From NCBI GenBank assembly GCA_049282265.1, contig JBAPTR010000294.1, forward strand, positions 1-41,409: a DNA stretch of 41,409 nucleotides. Direction: 5' to 3'. This DNA comes from CAYUCJ01 sp049282265 (GTDB lineage Bacteria; Desulfobacterota; DSM-4660; Desulfatiglandales; Desulfatiglandaceae). The position numbers and the translations under genes are program-made. The notes under the pieces are model-generated. The model was not told where the DNA came from and made no database searches. It saw only the letters and a program-made list of their open reading frames with translations. Positions 17,119 to 25,703 of the stretch are shown piece after piece (position 1 is the first letter of the stretch; each line of letters begins with the position of its first letter).

Positions 17119-17892
17119 ATGACCCTTCCAATTGAAAATATTCAGCAAATTCAGGGCTTCTTTTGGATTTTTATCAGGGTGGGAGTCCTGTTCTTTATGT
17201 TGCCTTTCTTTGGCGCCAAGGGGATGCCCAACTTGTGGAAGGCAGGCTTTTCATTGCTGACGGCAGCCATTTTGACCCCTGTCGTGCCACCTCCTCCTTC
17301 ATTTCCCTCCACAAACCTGGAAGTGGTCATGGGCATTGCCTCGGAGGCCCTACTTGGATTTGTCCTTGCCATGGGGGTCAAAATGCTGTTCGCGGCCGTG
17401 GAACTGGGCGGGCAATTCATGGGCTTCCAGATGGGGTTTAACATGGCCAGTGCCATGGATCCCCAGACAGGCGGGCAAAGCACTGTCATGTCTCAGTTTT
17501 TGTATCTCTTCACGATTCTGATATTTTTCTCGGTGAACGGCCATCACCTGTTCATCAGGGCCCTGGCCAGTTCCTTCTACAAGGTGCCGCCTAACGGGTT
17601 CCATCTCAATGCCCCTCTCGTAGGTGCCCTCATCAGGGTGAGCAGTGACATGTTCTTGATAGCCGTCAAGATGGCTGCTCCTATTATGATCGCCCTTTTC
17701 CTGTCCAATCTGTGTTTGGGCATCGTGGCCAGGACAGTGCCGCAGGTAAACGTCCTCATGATAGGATTCCCGCTGAATATCTGCCTCGGGATGATCATTT
17801 TTGCCTTACTGATGCTCAACTTTTCCCCGTTTTTTGTGGATCTCGTGAGGAAGATGGCTGAATCGATGATGGGACTTGTACAATTGATGTAA
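17119..17892 (+). CDS. fliR: Flagellar type III export gate protein FliR
   Basis: A 257-residue FliR with about six hydrophobic segments. It is the single-copy subunit that closes the FliP5-FliQ4-FliR1 pore. Family motifs include FFGAKGMPNLWKAGFSLLTA (about 30-49), AAVELGGQFMGFQMGFNMAS (about 92-111) and the conserved MDPQTGGQSTV. It begins at ATG 17119, 48 bp after fliQ, with only a weak ribosome site. flhB follows after 75 bp. Confidence 0.96.
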   Translation: MTLPIENIQQIQGFFWIFIRVGVLFFMLPFFGAKGMPNLWKAGFSLLTAAILTPVVPPPPSFPSTNLEVVMGIASEALLGFVLAMGVKMLFAAVELGGQFMGFQMGFNMASAMDPQTGGQSTVMSQFLYLFTILIFFSVNGHHLFIRALASSFYKVPPNGFHLNAPLVGALIRVSSDMFLIAVKMAAPIMIALFLSNLCLGIVARTVPQVNVLMIGFPLNICLGMIIFALLMLNFSPFFVDLVRKMAESMMGLVQLM

Positions 17893-17967
17893 CAGAGACG
17901 CATTCAACATAGCGAAAACAGCGGATTTGAGGATTTTTTCCAGTTTCCAGTATCGGGAATCAAATAA

Positions 17968-19041
17968 ATGCCTGAAAAACCGTTCCAAGACAAGACCGAG
18001 CCTGCAACTCCTAAAAAGAGGGAAGAGGCTCGGAAAAAAGGACAGGCCGGGAAAAGCCGCGAAATCCCATCTGTTGCAGTGCTTGCCGCAGGCATAATTT
18101 TTCTCTATTTCGGCGGACGCCGGCTGACAGGCTCCCTGGGAAACCTCATGGAACGGACATTCAATTCCGTTCCTGCCATGATGAGCAGCGATTTCAATAT
18201 TGTTAATCTCTCCCACCAGTACCTTGGGATCTACATTTTCATGATCCTGCCCATGCTGGCAACCCTTGTGGTCGTCGCCATCGTGGCCAATCTTGCCCAG
18301 ACCGGCTTCATGTGGAGCGTCGACCCATTGGCACCAAAAGCGTCAAAAATCAACCCTATCGAAGGAGCGAAAAAGATCTTTTCCAAACGGACCCTGGTAG
18401 AACTGGGCAAATCCATTGGAAAGATCCTGATCGTGGGATGGGCAGCCTTCTCAGTAATTCAGGGCAACTTCGGACAGTTCCTTCAACTCTCCTACCAGGA
18501 CAAGGCCCAGATCCTGGGCTTCATGGGAAAGGCCTCTCTCGATATGGGCACCAGGAGCTGCTACGCTATAGCCCTCCTTGCCCTCCTGGACTTTCTCTAT
18601 CAGAGGTGGGAGTTCGAACAGGATATCAAAATGACGAAACAGGAGGTCAAGGAAGAATTCAAACAGACAGAAGGAGATCCTATTATCAAGAGTCGTATCA
18701 GGTCTATCCAGAGGGAGATGGCAAGGCGGAGAATGATGGAGGAGGTCAAAAAAGCCGATGTGATCATTACCAACCCGGAGCACCTTTCCATCGCCTTGAT
18801 CTACGATTCCATGTCCATGGGAGCCCCCACTGTTGTGGCCAAAGGGGCTGATAGAATGGCTTTTAAAATCAGATCCATAGCCAAAGAGAATCATATCCCG
18901 CTGGTGGAAAACAAACCCCTGGCACAGAATTTGTATAAACTAGTGGACATCGGCCAGCAGATTCCACCTGATTTTTACCAGGCAGCAGCGGAAATACTTG
19001 CCTATGTGTATGGGCTCAAAAACAAGGGAATCGCAGGGTGA
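17968..19041 (+). CDS. flhB: Flagellar export switch protein FlhB (NPEH variant)
   Basis: A 357-residue FlhB. The N-terminus (DKTEPATPKKREEARKKGQ) is canonical, followed by four membrane helices (about 32-210) and the cytoplasmic domain with EFKQTEGDPIIKSRIRSIQR. FlhB cuts itself between Asn and Pro of NPTH to switch export from hook to filament substrates. Here the motif at residues 269-272 is NPEH: the scissile Asn-Pro and the His remain, but Thr is Glu. It lies upstream of flhA in the usual order. A separate FlhB C-terminal homologue is encoded at 26806. Confidence 0.96.
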   Translation: MPEKPFQDKTEPATPKKREEARKKGQAGKSREIPSVAVLAAGIIFLYFGGRRLTGSLGNLMERTFNSVPAMMSSDFNIVNLSHQYLGIYIFMILPMLATLVVVAIVANLAQTGFMWSVDPLAPKASKINPIEGAKKIFSKRTLVELGKSIGKILIVGWAAFSVIQGNFGQFLQLSYQDKAQILGFMGKASLDMGTRSCYAIALLALLDFLYQRWEFEQDIKMTKQEVKEEFKQTEGDPIIKSRIRSIQREMARRRMMEEVKKADVIITNPEHLSIALIYDSMSMGAPTVVAKGADRMAFKIRSIAKENHIPLVENKPLAQNLYKLVDIGQQIPPDFYQAAAEILAYVYGLKNKGIAG

Positions 19042-19115
19042 AACTTGAATCAATACTGCGTATCCAGCCAAGAAAGAGGTTGAAGGATCTTGAATGATAG
19101 AGAGTGATATGAGGA

Positions 19116-21209
19116 ATGTCATTGGAACAACTTAGACTCCCGGCAACCGGTTTTATCCTGGAAGGTCACAGTGACGTGATCGTAGCCATCGGCGTTGTGG
19201 GCATCCTGTTGGTGATGCTGATCCCTTTGCCCACGGGAATGCTCGACATGATGCTGGCGCTGAATATCACCATGAGCATCCTCATCTTGATGCTCACTCT
19301 CTATGTCATAAAGCCCCTGGATTTTTCCATTTTTCCGTCCCTGCTGCTCATTACAACGCTTTTTCGTCTCTCACTGAATATTGCAAGCACCCGGTTGATC
19401 CTGCTTCACGGTCATACCGGGACCCTCGCGGCAGGCAGAATTATCAAAGGCTTCGGAGCGTTCGTGGTGGGTGGAAATACCACGGTGGGTCTCGTTGTGT
19501 TCTTGATCCTCGTGGTGATCAATTTCGTCGTGATTACCAAAGGGGCCGGTCGAATAGCAGAGGTAGCGGCACGGTTCACCCTGGATGCCATGCCGGGAAA
19601 GCAGATGAGCATCGACGCCGATCTGAACGCAGGCCTGATTGATGAATCTGAAGCCAGGGCGAGACGATCGGAGATTTCCAGGGAAGCTGAATTCTACGGG
19701 GCCATGGACGGTGCCAGCAAGTTCGTCAGGGGTGACGCCATAGCGGGTATCCTCATCACGTTGATCAATATCCTGGGCGGGCTCGTCATCGGGGTTGTCC
19801 AGATGGGCCTGGACATCTCGACCGCGGCACAGAATTACACCATCCTGACCATCGGTGACGGCCTGGTCTCCCAGATCCCGGCGGTGATCATTTCCACGGG
19901 AGCCGGCATTCTTGTCAGCAGGGCCGCTGCCGAAGGTGGGCTGGGATTCGAGGTTATCAAACAATTCGCGGTCCAACCCAAGGCCCTGACCGTTTCCGCC
20001 GCGATAATCCTGCTGTTCGGCCTTGCTCCCGGAATGCCCTTCCTGCCGTTCTTGATATTATCGGGAACAATTTTCATGATGGCCAGGACCGTTGTCTCGA
20101 CGAAACGGAAAAAAGCGGTGGAAGCCGAAACCGATGAAACCGCAAAGGGAGAGGAGGCCACTCCGGAGCAGGTGGAAGAACTGCTTCCGCTGGATACCCT
20201 GGAACTTGAAATCGGTTACGGCCTGATTCCCCTGGTGGACAGCCAGAAGTCGGGCGGTCTCCTGGACAGGATCCGTTCCCTCCGGAAACAGTTTGCCCTG
20301 GATATGGGCGTCATCATTCCCGCCTTGCACATCCGGGACAATCTTGAGCTGAAGCCCAACGCATATGCCATTTGTATCAAAGGAAACGATGTGGCCCGTG
20401 GAGAACTCATGATGGACCATTTTCTGGCCATTGATCCCGGGGATGTGCATCAGAAGGTGGAAGGGGTTCGGACGGTTGAACCGGCATTCGGACTTCCGGC
20501 CCTCTGGGTGACCAGTGACAGAAAGGGTGATGCCCAGCTCTCCGGATACACCGTTGTGGATCTGCCCAGTGTGGTCACCACACATCTGTCGGAGATTGTT
20601 CACCAGCATGGTTACGAGTTCCTCGGGCGTCAGGAGGTCCAGAGGCTTTTGGATAACCTCGCAAAGACCAATCCCAAGGCTGTCGAAGAGCTGACCCCCG
20701 CTCTTCTGAGTGTGGGCGGGGTGCAGAAAGTATTGCAAAACCTCCTGAGGGAACAGGTTTCCGTAAGGGATCTCTTGACGATCGTGGAAACACTGGCGGA
20801 TTATGCCCCCGTGACCAAGGACCCCGAACTCCTGACCGAGTATTGCCGCCAGAAACTGGCGAGGTCCTTGACAAAACGTTTTCTGGAGAAGGATCAGACC
20901 CTGAAGGTTCTTTCTCTGGCCCCCAGCGTGGAGAGTACGGTTGCCGACGGGGTCAATCAGACCGAATATGGGGCCTATCTAGCCCTTGAACCGGGTCAGG
21001 CGGAGAAGATTATCCATCAAATCAAGTCCGCGATCGAAGGGGCGGCAACGAGGATAGAACAACCCGTTATCCTGTGTTCTTCCACCATCAGGCGACATTT
21101 GAGAAAACTCTGCGAAAGGTACCAGATGCAGGTGGCGGTGATTTCCCATAACGAGATACCCAGCGGCCTGAAAGTACAAGCCGTGGAAGAGGTAGGACTT
21201 CCCCAATGA
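19116..21209 (+). CDS. flhA: Flagellar export gate protein FlhA
   Basis: A 697-residue FlhA, the nonameric ring that docks chaperone-substrate complexes. About eight membrane segments fill the first 320 residues, with the FHIPEP signature region (PSLLLITTLFRLSLNIASTR, near 72-91) and the FliF-facing loop DAMPGKQMSIDADLNAG. The cytoplasmic domain (about 345-697) includes GYGLIPLVD and the C-terminal PVILCSSTIRRHLRKL. The ATG at 19116 is separated from flhB by 74 bp. Its stop overlaps the flhF start (ATGA). Confidence 0.97.
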   Translation: MSLEQLRLPATGFILEGHSDVIVAIGVVGILLVMLIPLPTGMLDMMLALNITMSILILMLTLYVIKPLDFSIFPSLLLITTLFRLSLNIASTRLILLHGHTGTLAAGRIIKGFGAFVVGGNTTVGLVVFLILVVINFVVITKGAGRIAEVAARFTLDAMPGKQMSIDADLNAGLIDESEARARRSEISREAEFYGAMDGASKFVRGDAIAGILITLINILGGLVIGVVQMGLDISTAAQNYTILTIGDGLVSQIPAVIISTGAGILVSRAAAEGGLGFEVIKQFAVQPKALTVSAAIILLFGLAPGMPFLPFLILSGTIFMMARTVVSTKRKKAVEAETDETAKGEEATPEQVEELLPLDTLELEIGYGLIPLVDSQKSGGLLDRIRSLRKQFALDMGVIIPALHIRDNLELKPNAYAICIKGNDVARGELMMDHFLAIDPGDVHQKVEGVRTVEPAFGLPALWVTSDRKGDAQLSGYTVVDLPSVVTTHLSEIVHQHGYEFLGRQEVQRLLDNLAKTNPKAVEELTPALLSVGGVQKVLQNLLREQVSVRDLLTIVETLADYAPVTKDPELLTEYCRQKLARSLTKRFLEKDQTLKVLSLAPSVESTVADGVNQTEYGAYLALEPGQAEKIIHQIKSAIEGAATRIEQPVILCSSTIRRHLRKLCERYQMQVAVISHNEIPSGLKVQAVEEVGLPQ

Positions 21210-22345
21210 ACATCAAGAGATTCATAGCAAGAAACGCCCAGGAAGCCCTCCGTATGGTGAAAAAAGAGATGGGTGAGGATGCTGTTATACTCAAAACCCG
21301 AACCCTCGCTCCGGGATCAGGGAATTCTGTCGAAAAACGGAGCAGAATCGAAGTGACCGCCGCCATCGACTATGATGCCCCGGTCGTTTCCTTTCGGAAA
21401 AGGGACCATACAGGGGCCAGGGAGATGATGGAGAGATACAAGGACATGGAATCCCAGGTGAGAGAGATCAAGGCCCTTCTCTGGAGCATCGAAGCAGGGA
21501 CCATACTGAAATCCGAGCCCTTTTTCGACCATTCAGCCAGAGAGCAATATGCCTGTCTTAAGGGCTTCGGGCTCAAGGGGCATATCATCCGGTCGCTCAT
21601 GGAAGAGACGATGGCAGGAATAAACCCGAGGGTGGAAAAGGCGGAACAGGAACCTATGAAGCAGTGTCTCGTAAACGTCCTGAAAAAAATAAAAACGGGA
21701 GCCCCCGTTGCCGGAGACTCGGAACAGTCCATCCAGGCCTTTATCGGCCCGACGGGCGTTGGGAAGACCACGACCCTGGCCAAACTGGCTGCACGGTCCG
21801 CCATAGAGCATGGCAGGAGCGTGGCCCTCATCACCCTGGATACTTACAGAATCGCCGCCGTGAGCCAACTGGAGACCTACGCCAGGATCATGGGGGTTCC
21901 CATGGAAGTAGCTTCCAACCGGAGTGAACTTGGCAAGGCCGTAGCAAAACACCGTGATAAGGATCATATCTTTGTGGACACGGTGGGAAGAAGTCCGAGG
22001 GACAGCAGAGAAATCAATGAATTGTTGGAAATGTTGAAAATTTCGCAGGCGATTCATGCCTACCTGGTCCTGAGTGCAACTACGGATCTACATCAACTCC
22101 TCCTTGCCGAAAAGACGTTCAATGCCCTTTTGTATGAGAGCTATATCTTTACCAAGTTGGACGAAGTGGAAGATGCTTCGCCCATGGTCAACTTTCTGCT
22201 GTGCCAGAAAAGGCCTGTCTCCTATTTTACCATGGGACAGAAGGTTCCGGAAGACCTGGAGCCGGCTTCAAAGAAAACCTTGGCCAAAATGATACTGAGC
22301 GGGAAGAACGTGATGCTGGACAGTCTAGGTTATGGAGTGCATTAG
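21206..22345 (+). CDS. flhF: Flagellar placement GTPase FlhF
   Basis: A 379-residue SRP-type GTPase that marks the cell pole for flagellar assembly. The N-terminus (MNIKRFIARNAQEALRMVKK) is typical. The NG domain carries the P-loop GPTGVGKTT from residue 181, the segment TLDTYRIAAVSQLETYA, and TKLDE near the end. The G3 motif, usually DTAGRSPRD, reads DTVGRSPRD at 258-266. It overlaps flhA by 4 nt, and flhG starts directly after its stop. Together they control number and position of flagella. Confidence 0.96.
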   Translation: MNIKRFIARNAQEALRMVKKEMGEDAVILKTRTLAPGSGNSVEKRSRIEVTAAIDYDAPVVSFRKRDHTGAREMMERYKDMESQVREIKALLWSIEAGTILKSEPFFDHSAREQYACLKGFGLKGHIIRSLMEETMAGINPRVEKAEQEPMKQCLVNVLKKIKTGAPVAGDSEQSIQAFIGPTGVGKTTTLAKLAARSAIEHGRSVALITLDTYRIAAVSQLETYARIMGVPMEVASNRSELGKAVAKHRDKDHIFVDTVGRSPRDSREINELLEMLKISQAIHAYLVLSATTDLHQLLLAEKTFNALLYESYIFTKLDEVEDASPMVNFLLCQKRPVSYFTMGQKVPEDLEPASKKTLAKMILSGKNVMLDSLGYGVH

Positions 22346-22346
22346 C

Positions 22347-23252
22347 ATGGATCAGGCGAGCAGACTGAGAGACATGGTTGAGAATGAGAAGGACATCAAT
22401 GACAAACGCATGGCGGCAAATGCAATGATGGGTGCAGATCAAGGCAGACTCGGGGTTAGAGTTATTTCGGTTACCAGTGGAAAGGGCGGGGTCGGAAAGA
22501 CCAACGTGGCGGCCAACCTTGCGCAGGCCCTTTCTCAATCGGGAAAAAGAGTCCTGGTCCTCGATGCCGACCTGGGCCTGGCCAACATGGATGTCCTCCT
22601 TGGTTTGAATCCCCGGTATACCATTCAACACGTCCTGAGAGGAGAAAAAAGGTTGGAAGAGATCATCCTCGATGCGCCGGGAGGCTTCAAAGTACTGCCT
22701 TCCGCATCGGGAATCCAGGAAATGACTGAGCTGGACCAATCCCAGAGACTCATGCTGCTGGATGAACTTGATGCAATACAGGACAAAATTGACGTGCTGC
22801 TCATCGACACGGCGGCGGGCATTTCGGCCAATGTCATGTACTTCAATTTCGCCGCTATGGAAAAAATTGTGGTTGTAACCAATGAGCCGACTTCGCTTAC
22901 GGACGCCTATGCCCTGATAAAGATCCTTTCGAGCAAATACCGGCAGAAGAAGTTCAAAATACTCGTGAATGAAGCAAGAAATGAAGCGGAGGCGGACAGG
23001 ATATACAGGCATCTCAGTCAGGTGGTGGACAAATTTCTCGGGTCACCCTCCATGGATTACCTTGGGTGGATTCCCTATGATAAATGTATCCCCAGTGCGG
23101 TCCGGAAACAACAGACGGTCTTGGCCCTCTACCCTGATTCACCGGCCAGCAAGCAGATCGTCATGATTGCCGAGCGGCTGGCGGACAGTGTGGATCATTT
23201 GGATTTTGAAGGTGACATCAAGTTTTTCTGGCAGAAACTTCTGAACTATTGA
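22347..23252 (+). CDS. flhG: Flagellar number regulator FlhG (FleN, MinD-like ATPase)
   Basis: A 301-residue MinD/ParA-type ATPase that limits flagellar number by acting on FlhF and often on the master activator. It has the deviant Walker A SGKGGVGKT at residues 44-52, then LVLDADLGLANMDVLLGL and the Walker B-like LLIDTAAGIS. The start is placed at ATG 22347 because MDQASRLRDMV matches the family opening. An in-frame ATG at 22332 would overlap flhF by 14 nt. fliA follows. Confidence 0.95.
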   Translation: MDQASRLRDMVENEKDINDKRMAANAMMGADQGRLGVRVISVTSGKGGVGKTNVAANLAQALSQSGKRVLVLDADLGLANMDVLLGLNPRYTIQHVLRGEKRLEEIILDAPGGFKVLPSASGIQEMTELDQSQRLMLLDELDAIQDKIDVLLIDTAAGISANVMYFNFAAMEKIVVVTNEPTSLTDAYALIKILSSKYRQKKFKILVNEARNEAEADRIYRHLSQVVDKFLGSPSMDYLGWIPYDKCIPSAVRKQQTVLALYPDSPASKQIVMIAERLADSVDHLDFEGDIKFFWQKLLNY

Positions 23253-23282
23253 CGTATCAGATTGGGAGAACGTGAACGGATA

Positions 23283-24065
23283 ATGACACTCAGCGCCGCA
23301 AGAAAAATCAAACAATATGATCGGAAGGCCCATCCGGCCGAGGGAATCGCCCGTAACGACAGAGATGAATTTATCACCCGTTATGCGCCTCTGATCAGAA
23401 CGGTTGCCGGGAGGCTGGCCATGAGGCTGCCGAACCATATTGACCAGGATGACCTCATGAGTGCTGGAATCATGGGACTCCTGGACGCCATTGAAAAGTT
23501 TGATCAGGCCAAAGGAGTGGCCTTCAAGTCCTACGCTGAATTTCGAATCAGGGGCGCAATGCTTGATGAACTGCGTGCCATGGATTGGGTTCCGCGCTCG
23601 GTCAGGAAAAATGCCAGGAGACTCGATAGTGCCTATAGAGCGGTGGAAAGGCGGACGATGCAGCCGGCCGACGATGAAGAAGTGGCGCGGGAATTGGATA
23701 TCGATCTGGAAGCATTCTACCGTATGCTCGACGAAACCCGAGGGGTCTCTCTAGTCAGCGAGGAAGATGTCAGCGAGTTGATGGCCCACAAGAAAGTGAG
23801 TACCCTGTGGGAGGTTTTTCAGGGCACGGCGGGTCCCGACCCAGCATTCTCACTTGACCTGGCGGAATTGAGAAAGGTGGTGGCAACGGCCATAGACGCC
23901 TTGCCGGAAAACGAACGGACGGTGGTTTCCTTGTATTATTATGAGGAGCTTACCATGAAGGAAGTCGGCCAGGTTATGGGTTACACCGAGTCAAGGATAT
24001 CACAATTGCATAGCAAGGCAATTGCCAGGCTTCGTCACAAGGTGAGAGGGTATTTCAAACACTAG
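23283..24065 (+). CDS. fliA: Flagellar sigma factor FliA (sigma-28)
   Basis: A 260-residue group 3 sigma factor. Region 2 includes LPNHIDQDDLMSAGIMGLLDA and the promoter-melting FKSYAEFRIRGAMLDELRAM. Region 3 follows with VPRSVRKNARRLD, and region 4 has LPENERTVVSLYYYEEL and MGYTESRISQLHSKA. It directs late genes such as filament proteins and their chaperones. ATG 23283 is preferred over a TTG at 23262, which has no ribosome site. It closes the flhF-flhG-fliA group. No FlgM antisigma gene was recognised in the window. Confidence 0.96.
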   Translation: MTLSAARKIKQYDRKAHPAEGIARNDRDEFITRYAPLIRTVAGRLAMRLPNHIDQDDLMSAGIMGLLDAIEKFDQAKGVAFKSYAEFRIRGAMLDELRAMDWVPRSVRKNARRLDSAYRAVERRTMQPADDEEVARELDIDLEAFYRMLDETRGVSLVSEEDVSELMAHKKVSTLWEVFQGTAGPDPAFSLDLAELRKVVATAIDALPENERTVVSLYYYEELTMKEVGQVMGYTESRISQLHSKAIARLRHKVRGYFKH

Positions 24066-24093
24066 CGAGTTCTGAACAAGCAGGCGGGAAACC

Positions 24094-24762
24094 ATGTCCG
24101 AGGAGATCCTCACGGAAGAAGAAAATGAAGTGGAACGGGAAGACGTCCCCCTCGACGAGGCACCCGTTGAGGAAGAACCCGAGGGCCCTCCCGATTCCCA
24201 AGAAGTGGAATCCGATGAGGAAGTGACTGCCGCGCCATCGGATGACGAAGAGCCGACGGACGATAACCCGTCCGGTGAGGAGCCTGAAGAGCAACCCCGA
24301 AAGAGCCTCAACAGATTGCTTCGAAACAAATGGCTGTTGCTTTCATTTGCCGGTGTTTTTTCCGGCATCTTGGGGCTATTGCTGGGATATGGCGTGCCTT
24401 GGAATCCGCAATCGGGTGGGAAAAACCCTGAAGGGATTCATGGCGGGACCGGGAAACAAGAAGGTGGCCTGGTTCAAACCGGTCTTCAGCCATTTTTTGT
24501 GCCTCTGCCCGAGGGCTCTGAAAACATAGCCTTGAAACTGGATATTAAGGTGCGCTGGGAATCGGAGAGCCTGAGAAAATATAAAGAAAGACCGGCCTTT
24601 ATTCGGAACAGTCTCCTGACGTATTTCCTCAGGGCAGCAAAATCCAAAGAGGGATTCGAAGGTAACAGATCGCATTTGGAATCTGAAATCGGAAAGGTCT
24701 TGGAGCATTCTCTAGCGGTGAAGAATATCAAAGTGCGTTTGGAAAGTGTAACGCCCATATGA
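24094..24762 (+). CDS. FliL-like single-pass membrane protein (second copy type)
   Basis: A 222-residue protein with a very acidic, proline-rich cytoplasmic tail (residues 1-68), a basic patch (RKSLNRLLRNK) and one membrane helix at about 79-100 (KWLLLSFAGVFSGILGLLLGY). The periplasmic part (about 125-222: FFVPLPEGSENIALKLDIKV, then RNSLLTYFLRAAKS and VKNIKVRLESV) follows the strand-helix-strand layout of FliL but lacks the usual VYFTEF ending. I call it FliL-like by architecture only. It starts 28 bp after fliA, behind GCGGGAAACC. Its place suggests a stator-associated or basal-body role, which is inference. Confidence 0.6.
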   Translation: MSEEILTEEENEVEREDVPLDEAPVEEEPEGPPDSQEVESDEEVTAAPSDDEEPTDDNPSGEEPEEQPRKSLNRLLRNKWLLLSFAGVFSGILGLLLGYGVPWNPQSGGKNPEGIHGGTGKQEGGLVQTGLQPFFVPLPEGSENIALKLDIKVRWESESLRKYKERPAFIRNSLLTYFLRAAKSKEGFEGNRSHLESEIGKVLEHSLAVKNIKVRLESVTPI

Positions 24763-24851
24763 TTTGAAACTGAAAATCCCGCTCCTGACCCGGGGCGCCT
24801 CACGAACTTTCCAGTTTGGAGTATCCAGTCTCAAACACAGGAGGGCAAGCT

Positions 24852-25160
24852 ATGGATGACTTTGCACCCATTTCAAGCACTTCCATAGGAACGCCGGTCC
24901 ATGGCAAGGTGCCGGGGCTGACGCCTAAGCGGAAAATCAGGGACAGAAAAAGAAACAAGAAAAACGGGCGTGAACAGAGCAGTATGAAAGAAGAGGGCAT
25001 TGTTTTGGACAAAAAACTGTTGAACAATCTTGCGGAAAAGGAAGACAGCGAAAAAGGTGTGGAGGAGGGGGAAGCCCTGCCCGAAGACGGCGATTTTTTC
25101 AGCTACGGAAAGGCCCTCTCCAGGACGAAGCACAGAAACAAGGTGGACGTGACGATTTGA
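24852..25160 (+). CDS. Small charged protein of unknown function in the flagellar operon
   Basis: A 102-residue protein that I do not recognise. It has no membrane segment or signal peptide. The middle (about residues 25-40: PKRKIRDRKRNKKNGR) is strongly basic, the following 30 residues are acidic, and the tail ends in HRNKVDVTI. ATG 24852 is chosen because an AGGAGGG site precedes it; an earlier ATG at 24816 lacks one. Its stop overlaps the start of the next gene, so it is probably translated as part of the operon. It does not look like FlgM. It could be a soluble, partly disordered adaptor. Confidence 0.6.
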   Translation: MDDFAPISSTSIGTPVHGKVPGLTPKRKIRDRKRNKKNGREQSSMKEEGIVLDKKLLNNLAEKEDSEKGVEEGEALPEDGDFFSYGKALSRTKHRNKVDVTI

Positions 25161-25624
25161 CGTCGCATTTTGCCATGGGCGAGCAATTCTGGATAATAGG
25201 CCAGATGGCCATTGACGTCTTTATGCTGGTTCTTCTGGCAATACTCCTCAGTCTGTTCCGTCGTGACAGGGGGAGGATTGTCCGCTCAGGCGAGCTGAAT
25301 ATGCCGTCTGAAAAACTGCTGGAGGAGATGAAACAGATCAGCGCATCGCTGGAGAAGAACCTTGAAGAAAAAAGGGAATTGAGCGGAACCATTGTGACGG
25401 AACTGGAAACCCTTCTTTCAGATGCCAAGGACGCCTCTCTTCGACTCGAAGTTCTGCTGAATACCTGGCGCAAAACAGAGACGGCCGGAAGAACTGGAGC
25501 AGGCGATACTGAACGCCTCAAGAAATCAGCCAGGGTGCTTTCTGAAAAAGGGGTTTCAAAGAAGGAGATCGCCAGACGCCTGAATATCCCCATGGGGGAA
25601 CTGGAACTCATGTTGAAATTCTGA
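25157..25624 (+). CDS. DUF2802-type membrane protein linked to flagellar loci
   Basis: A 155-residue protein with one N-terminal membrane helix (about residues 10-34: WIIGQMAIDVFMLVLLAILL), a coiled-coil region (about 48-112) and a short C-terminal HTH-like domain (RVLSEKGVSKKEIARRLNIP, then ELELMLKF). This matches my memory of DUF2802 proteins, often found beside flagellar genes; their role is unknown. The start is a TTG at 25157 that overlaps the previous stop (TTGA), behind AAGGTGG. ATG 25175 is an alternative. It precedes the second FliK-like gene. Confidence 0.7.
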   Translation: MTSHFAMGEQFWIIGQMAIDVFMLVLLAILLSLFRRDRGRIVRSGELNMPSEKLLEEMKQISASLEKNLEEKRELSGTIVTELETLLSDAKDASLRLEVLLNTWRKTETAGRTGAGDTERLKKSARVLSEKGVSKKEIARRLNIPMGELELMLKF

Positions 25625-25658
25625 AAAGCGTAAAGAACACAGAGGGTAGTGTCTGCCG

Positions 25659-25703
25659 ATGAAATACTGTGACAGATGCGGCCGCCCGCAAACCATGATA
25701 TGA
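25659..25703 (+). other. Possible 14-codon leader ORF (CxxC knuckle) coupled to the FliK-like gene
   Basis: ATG 25659 opens a 14-codon frame, MKYCDRCGRPQTMI, whose TGA stop (25701-25703) overlaps the ATG at 25700 of the next gene. CDRCGRP resembles one half of a zinc ribbon. The ribosome site is poor, so this may be chance, a coupling leader or the remnant of a zinc-ribbon gene. Confidence 0.3.

Noticed and set aside
24852..25160. Considered as FlgM antisigma factor because it follows fliA
   Set aside because: It lacks the FlgM C-terminal helices and the typical Y-x-V/I-D-x-x-K-I-A pattern; charge layout differs.
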